Below, piece after piece: positions 13,753 through 14,831 of a DNA stretch of 14,831 bases. This DNA is from Treponema sp. (GTDB lineage Bacteria > Spirochaetota > Spirochaetia > Treponematales > Treponemataceae). The notes beneath the pieces were generated by a model. That model did no database searches and was not told where the DNA came from. It saw only the letters and a list, made by a program, of their open reading frames with translations. Location: positions 1 to 14,831 of the forward strand of contig JAEDFX010000057.1 in assembly GCA_016297805.1 (NCBI GenBank), read 5' to 3'. Position 1 is the stretch's first letter; every line of letters begins with the position of its first letter. Made by a program: the position numbers and the translations under genes.

Positions 13753-13929
13753 TTAGGAATTTAATTTTTCCAGATCATCTACAAGGTTTTTGACTATATT
13801 ACGTTTTTCTTTGGGAAAGTGATTTAATTTTTCTGCAATTTGAATTACGTCATTTGGATAAATGGGTTGGGGAGTAGATTTTGCAGGGTTTTTATTAGTT
13901 CCTGTAACAAGATATTCCACAGAAACATT
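13753..13929 (-). pseudogene. 3' remnant of an XRE-family (Cro/C1-type) transcriptional regulator
   Basis: The 58 C-terminal codons of what looks like an XRE regulator. NVSVEYLVTG resembles the segment that commonly ends the helix-turn-helix domain in small regulators of this type, followed by a Lys/Pro linker and a helical tail IAEKLNHFPKEKRNIVKNLVDDLEKL. No DNA-binding domain remains: upstream of about 13929 the frame continues only as antisense of the FGE-like pseudogene. Reading the frame from a chance ATG at 13992 would give a 79-residue chimera. It ends next to the argJ promoter. The assignment rests on a short motif. Confidence 0.55.
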
Positions 13930-14488
13930 CGAAGTAAGCTGGTATGATGCAATATATTTCTGCAACAAGTTTAGTGAAAAATTCGGGTTCACACCTGTAT
14001 ATTCAGTAAATGGAACAACAGATGTAAGTAAGTGGAATTATACTCTACATAATGGTGATTCAATTCGAGGAGAAGTAACTCAGAATACAAAAGCAAATGA
14101 ATTCCGCCTGCCTACAGTCGAAGAATGGCAGTATGCAGCCAAGGGCGGACAGAAATATACATATTAAGGAAGCAATGACCTTAACGAAGTAGGCTGGTAT
14201 ACAGAAAACAGTGGAGGTGAAACACATCCTGTTGCACAGAAGAAGTCAAACGGATACGGCTTATATGACATGAGCGGAAACGTTTGAGAGTGGTGCTGGG
14301 ATGTCAGCATCTAGTACAGCAGCTACTGCTATTACTGCGGTGGCGGCTATAACAACAACGGCTACCGCTGCAAGGTAGATGGCAGGGACAACGGCAACGC
14401 TGACTACCAGTACGGCCGCCTTGGTTTCCGCATTATCTGTAACATTGAACACAGATTAAAAAATATCAATAAAATCAACTTGCAGTAG
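13928..14488 (+). pseudogene. Truncated FGE-sulfatase (SUMF1-like) domain gene with variable C-terminal tract
   Basis: The frame reads through C-type-lectin-like FGE landmarks in order: FEVSWYDAIYFCN, NEFRLPTVEEWQYAAKGG, GSNDLNEVGWYTE, HPVAQKKSNGYGLYDMSGNV, EWCWD, GGGYNNNGYRCKVDGR and LGFR. It is disabled by TAA (14165), TGA (14285) and TAG (14312) in the same frame, with no frameshift obvious over about 560 bp; the final stop is TAG at 14486. The N-terminal part of the domain and any signal peptide are missing; the left end abuts the XRE remnant. The tract 14315-14431 is 57% GC, with 28 of 39 codons ending in C, unlike the neighbouring genes. The relationship to Treponema TvpA-like proteins is inferred. 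It converges on the deacetylase gene, stop codons 2 bp apart. Confidence 0.8.
14315..14431 (+). other. Candidate diversity-generating-retroelement variable region
   Basis: The 39 codons before and including LGFR are dominated by NNC triplets (TAC, AGC, TGC, GGC, AAC, CGC, GAC), including three AAC in a row. This is the trace expected when AAC codons of a template repeat are mutated at their adenines. Neither template repeat nor reverse transcriptase is in the window, so the assignment is an inference. Confidence 0.4.
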
Positions 14489-14490
14489 TC

Positions 14491-14831
14491 TTACATCTTC
14501 ACCACAGACCACATAACCTTAGGCTGCTTTGGATTTACTCCCAGCTTTTCAAACAAAGTTGGCAGATTTACAAACTCATAGCCTTCAGCCTGCAGTTCAG
14601 GAACAATTCTATCTACAGCTTCAAGAGTAGCTTTGTTTCCTTCCATAACGTGCAAAAGATAAATTGTGCCGTTTTCTGTAAGCTCTTTCATTTTGTTGTA
14701 GCGGAAGTCTGCATCCTTATCAGGTTCCCAGTCGTTGCAGCCCTGACCGCAGATAAATGGAAGAGGAATAAGGTCGTACATTTTGTCGGAAACGGAAATG
14801 TATGGCGGACGGAAAAATTCCGGACGTTTTC
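14491..14831 (-). CDS. Polysaccharide deacetylase, NodB type (5' part beyond window)
   Basis: The last 113 residues of a NodB-homology deacetylase (carbohydrate esterase family 4). The frame stays open to the right edge and begins with KRPEFFRPPY, containing the family's RPPY motif; the preceding Asp-Asp and His-x3-His metal motifs would lie outside. It continues to YLLHVMEGN, the LH motif that lines the acetate pocket, and ends in EGYEFVNLPTLFEKLG. Such enzymes deacetylate peptidoglycan or chitin-like polymers outside the cytoplasm. An internal ATG at 14781 is not the start, because the RPPY motif lies upstream of it. It converges on the FGE pseudogene with no recognisable terminator between them. 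Confidence 0.9.
   Translation of the reverse strand, partial: KRPEFFRPPYISVSDKMYDLIPLPFICGQGCNDWEPDKDADFRYNKMKELTENGTIYLLHVMEGNKATLEAVDRIVPELQAEGYEFVNLPTLFEKLGVNPKQPKVMWSVVKM

Noticed and set aside
13862..14167. A 101-residue intact protein starting at the ATG at 13862
   Set aside because: The first 22 codons are antisense of the XRE remnant, and the frame continues with FGE homology past the TAA, so it is part of a pseudogene.
14285..14287. TGA as selenocysteine or tryptophan codon in the FGE frame
   Set aside because: Two other stop types occur in the same frame, TGG encodes Trp throughout the window, TGA terminates the methyltransferase gene, and no SECIS-like hairpin was evident directly after it.
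14261..14452. Minus-strand Ala/Val-rich frame of 63 codons
   Set aside because: It is antisense to the NNC-rich tract of the FGE pseudogene; the Ala/Val richness follows from that composition.

Overview
This AT-rich window most likely comes from a host-associated spirochaete of the Treponema group. That is an inference from gene content: a ThrH-type HAD enzyme, a lipoprotein metal-binding protein of the DRFPF type, a LemA/TPM cluster, and a broken formylglycine-enzyme-fold (FGE) gene resembling the variable proteins of Treponema. The genetic code is standard, since TAA, TAG and TGA all end intact genes here.

Layout, left to right. Positions 1-282 hold about 2.5 tandem copies of an 86-87 bp unit made of hairpins, then the leuS terminator. 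leuS, an orphan zinc-type lipoprotein binding protein and adk follow, all on the minus strand. A divergent gap (4537-4788) carrying a large inverted repeat separates adk from a plus-strand operon: lemA, a membrane TPM protein and a secreted TPM protein with a glycine-rich tail. Converging on it is a four-gene minus-strand operon read from 10684 down to 6890: a divergent polysaccharide deacetylase, tsaD (t6A of tRNA), a TrmR-like O-methyltransferase (tRNA wobble uridine) and a YhcC-type radical SAM protein. thrH is transcribed divergently from the deacetylase and ends at a strong bidirectional terminator shared with argB. argJ and argB form a minus-strand arginine pair with two ARG-box-like operators over the argJ promoter. 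The right edge is degraded accessory DNA: the 3' remnant of an XRE regulator meets, head to head, a truncated FGE-fold pseudogene with three in-frame stops and a C-terminal tract of NNC codons. A partial NodB-type polysaccharide deacetylase runs off the right edge.

The signals most worth a second look are (1) two copies, 3.1 kb apart, of an intergenic hairpin element with conserved core ends and outer and inner stems that differ but stay paired; (2) the variable-region-like tail of the FGE pseudogene, reminiscent of a diversity-generating retroelement target; (3) the 21-bp-spaced operators at argJ; (4) the hairpin array at the left edge; and (5) a decamer-repeat palindrome between argJ and argB. 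No reverse transcriptase, transposase, CRISPR array, tRNA or rRNA was seen.
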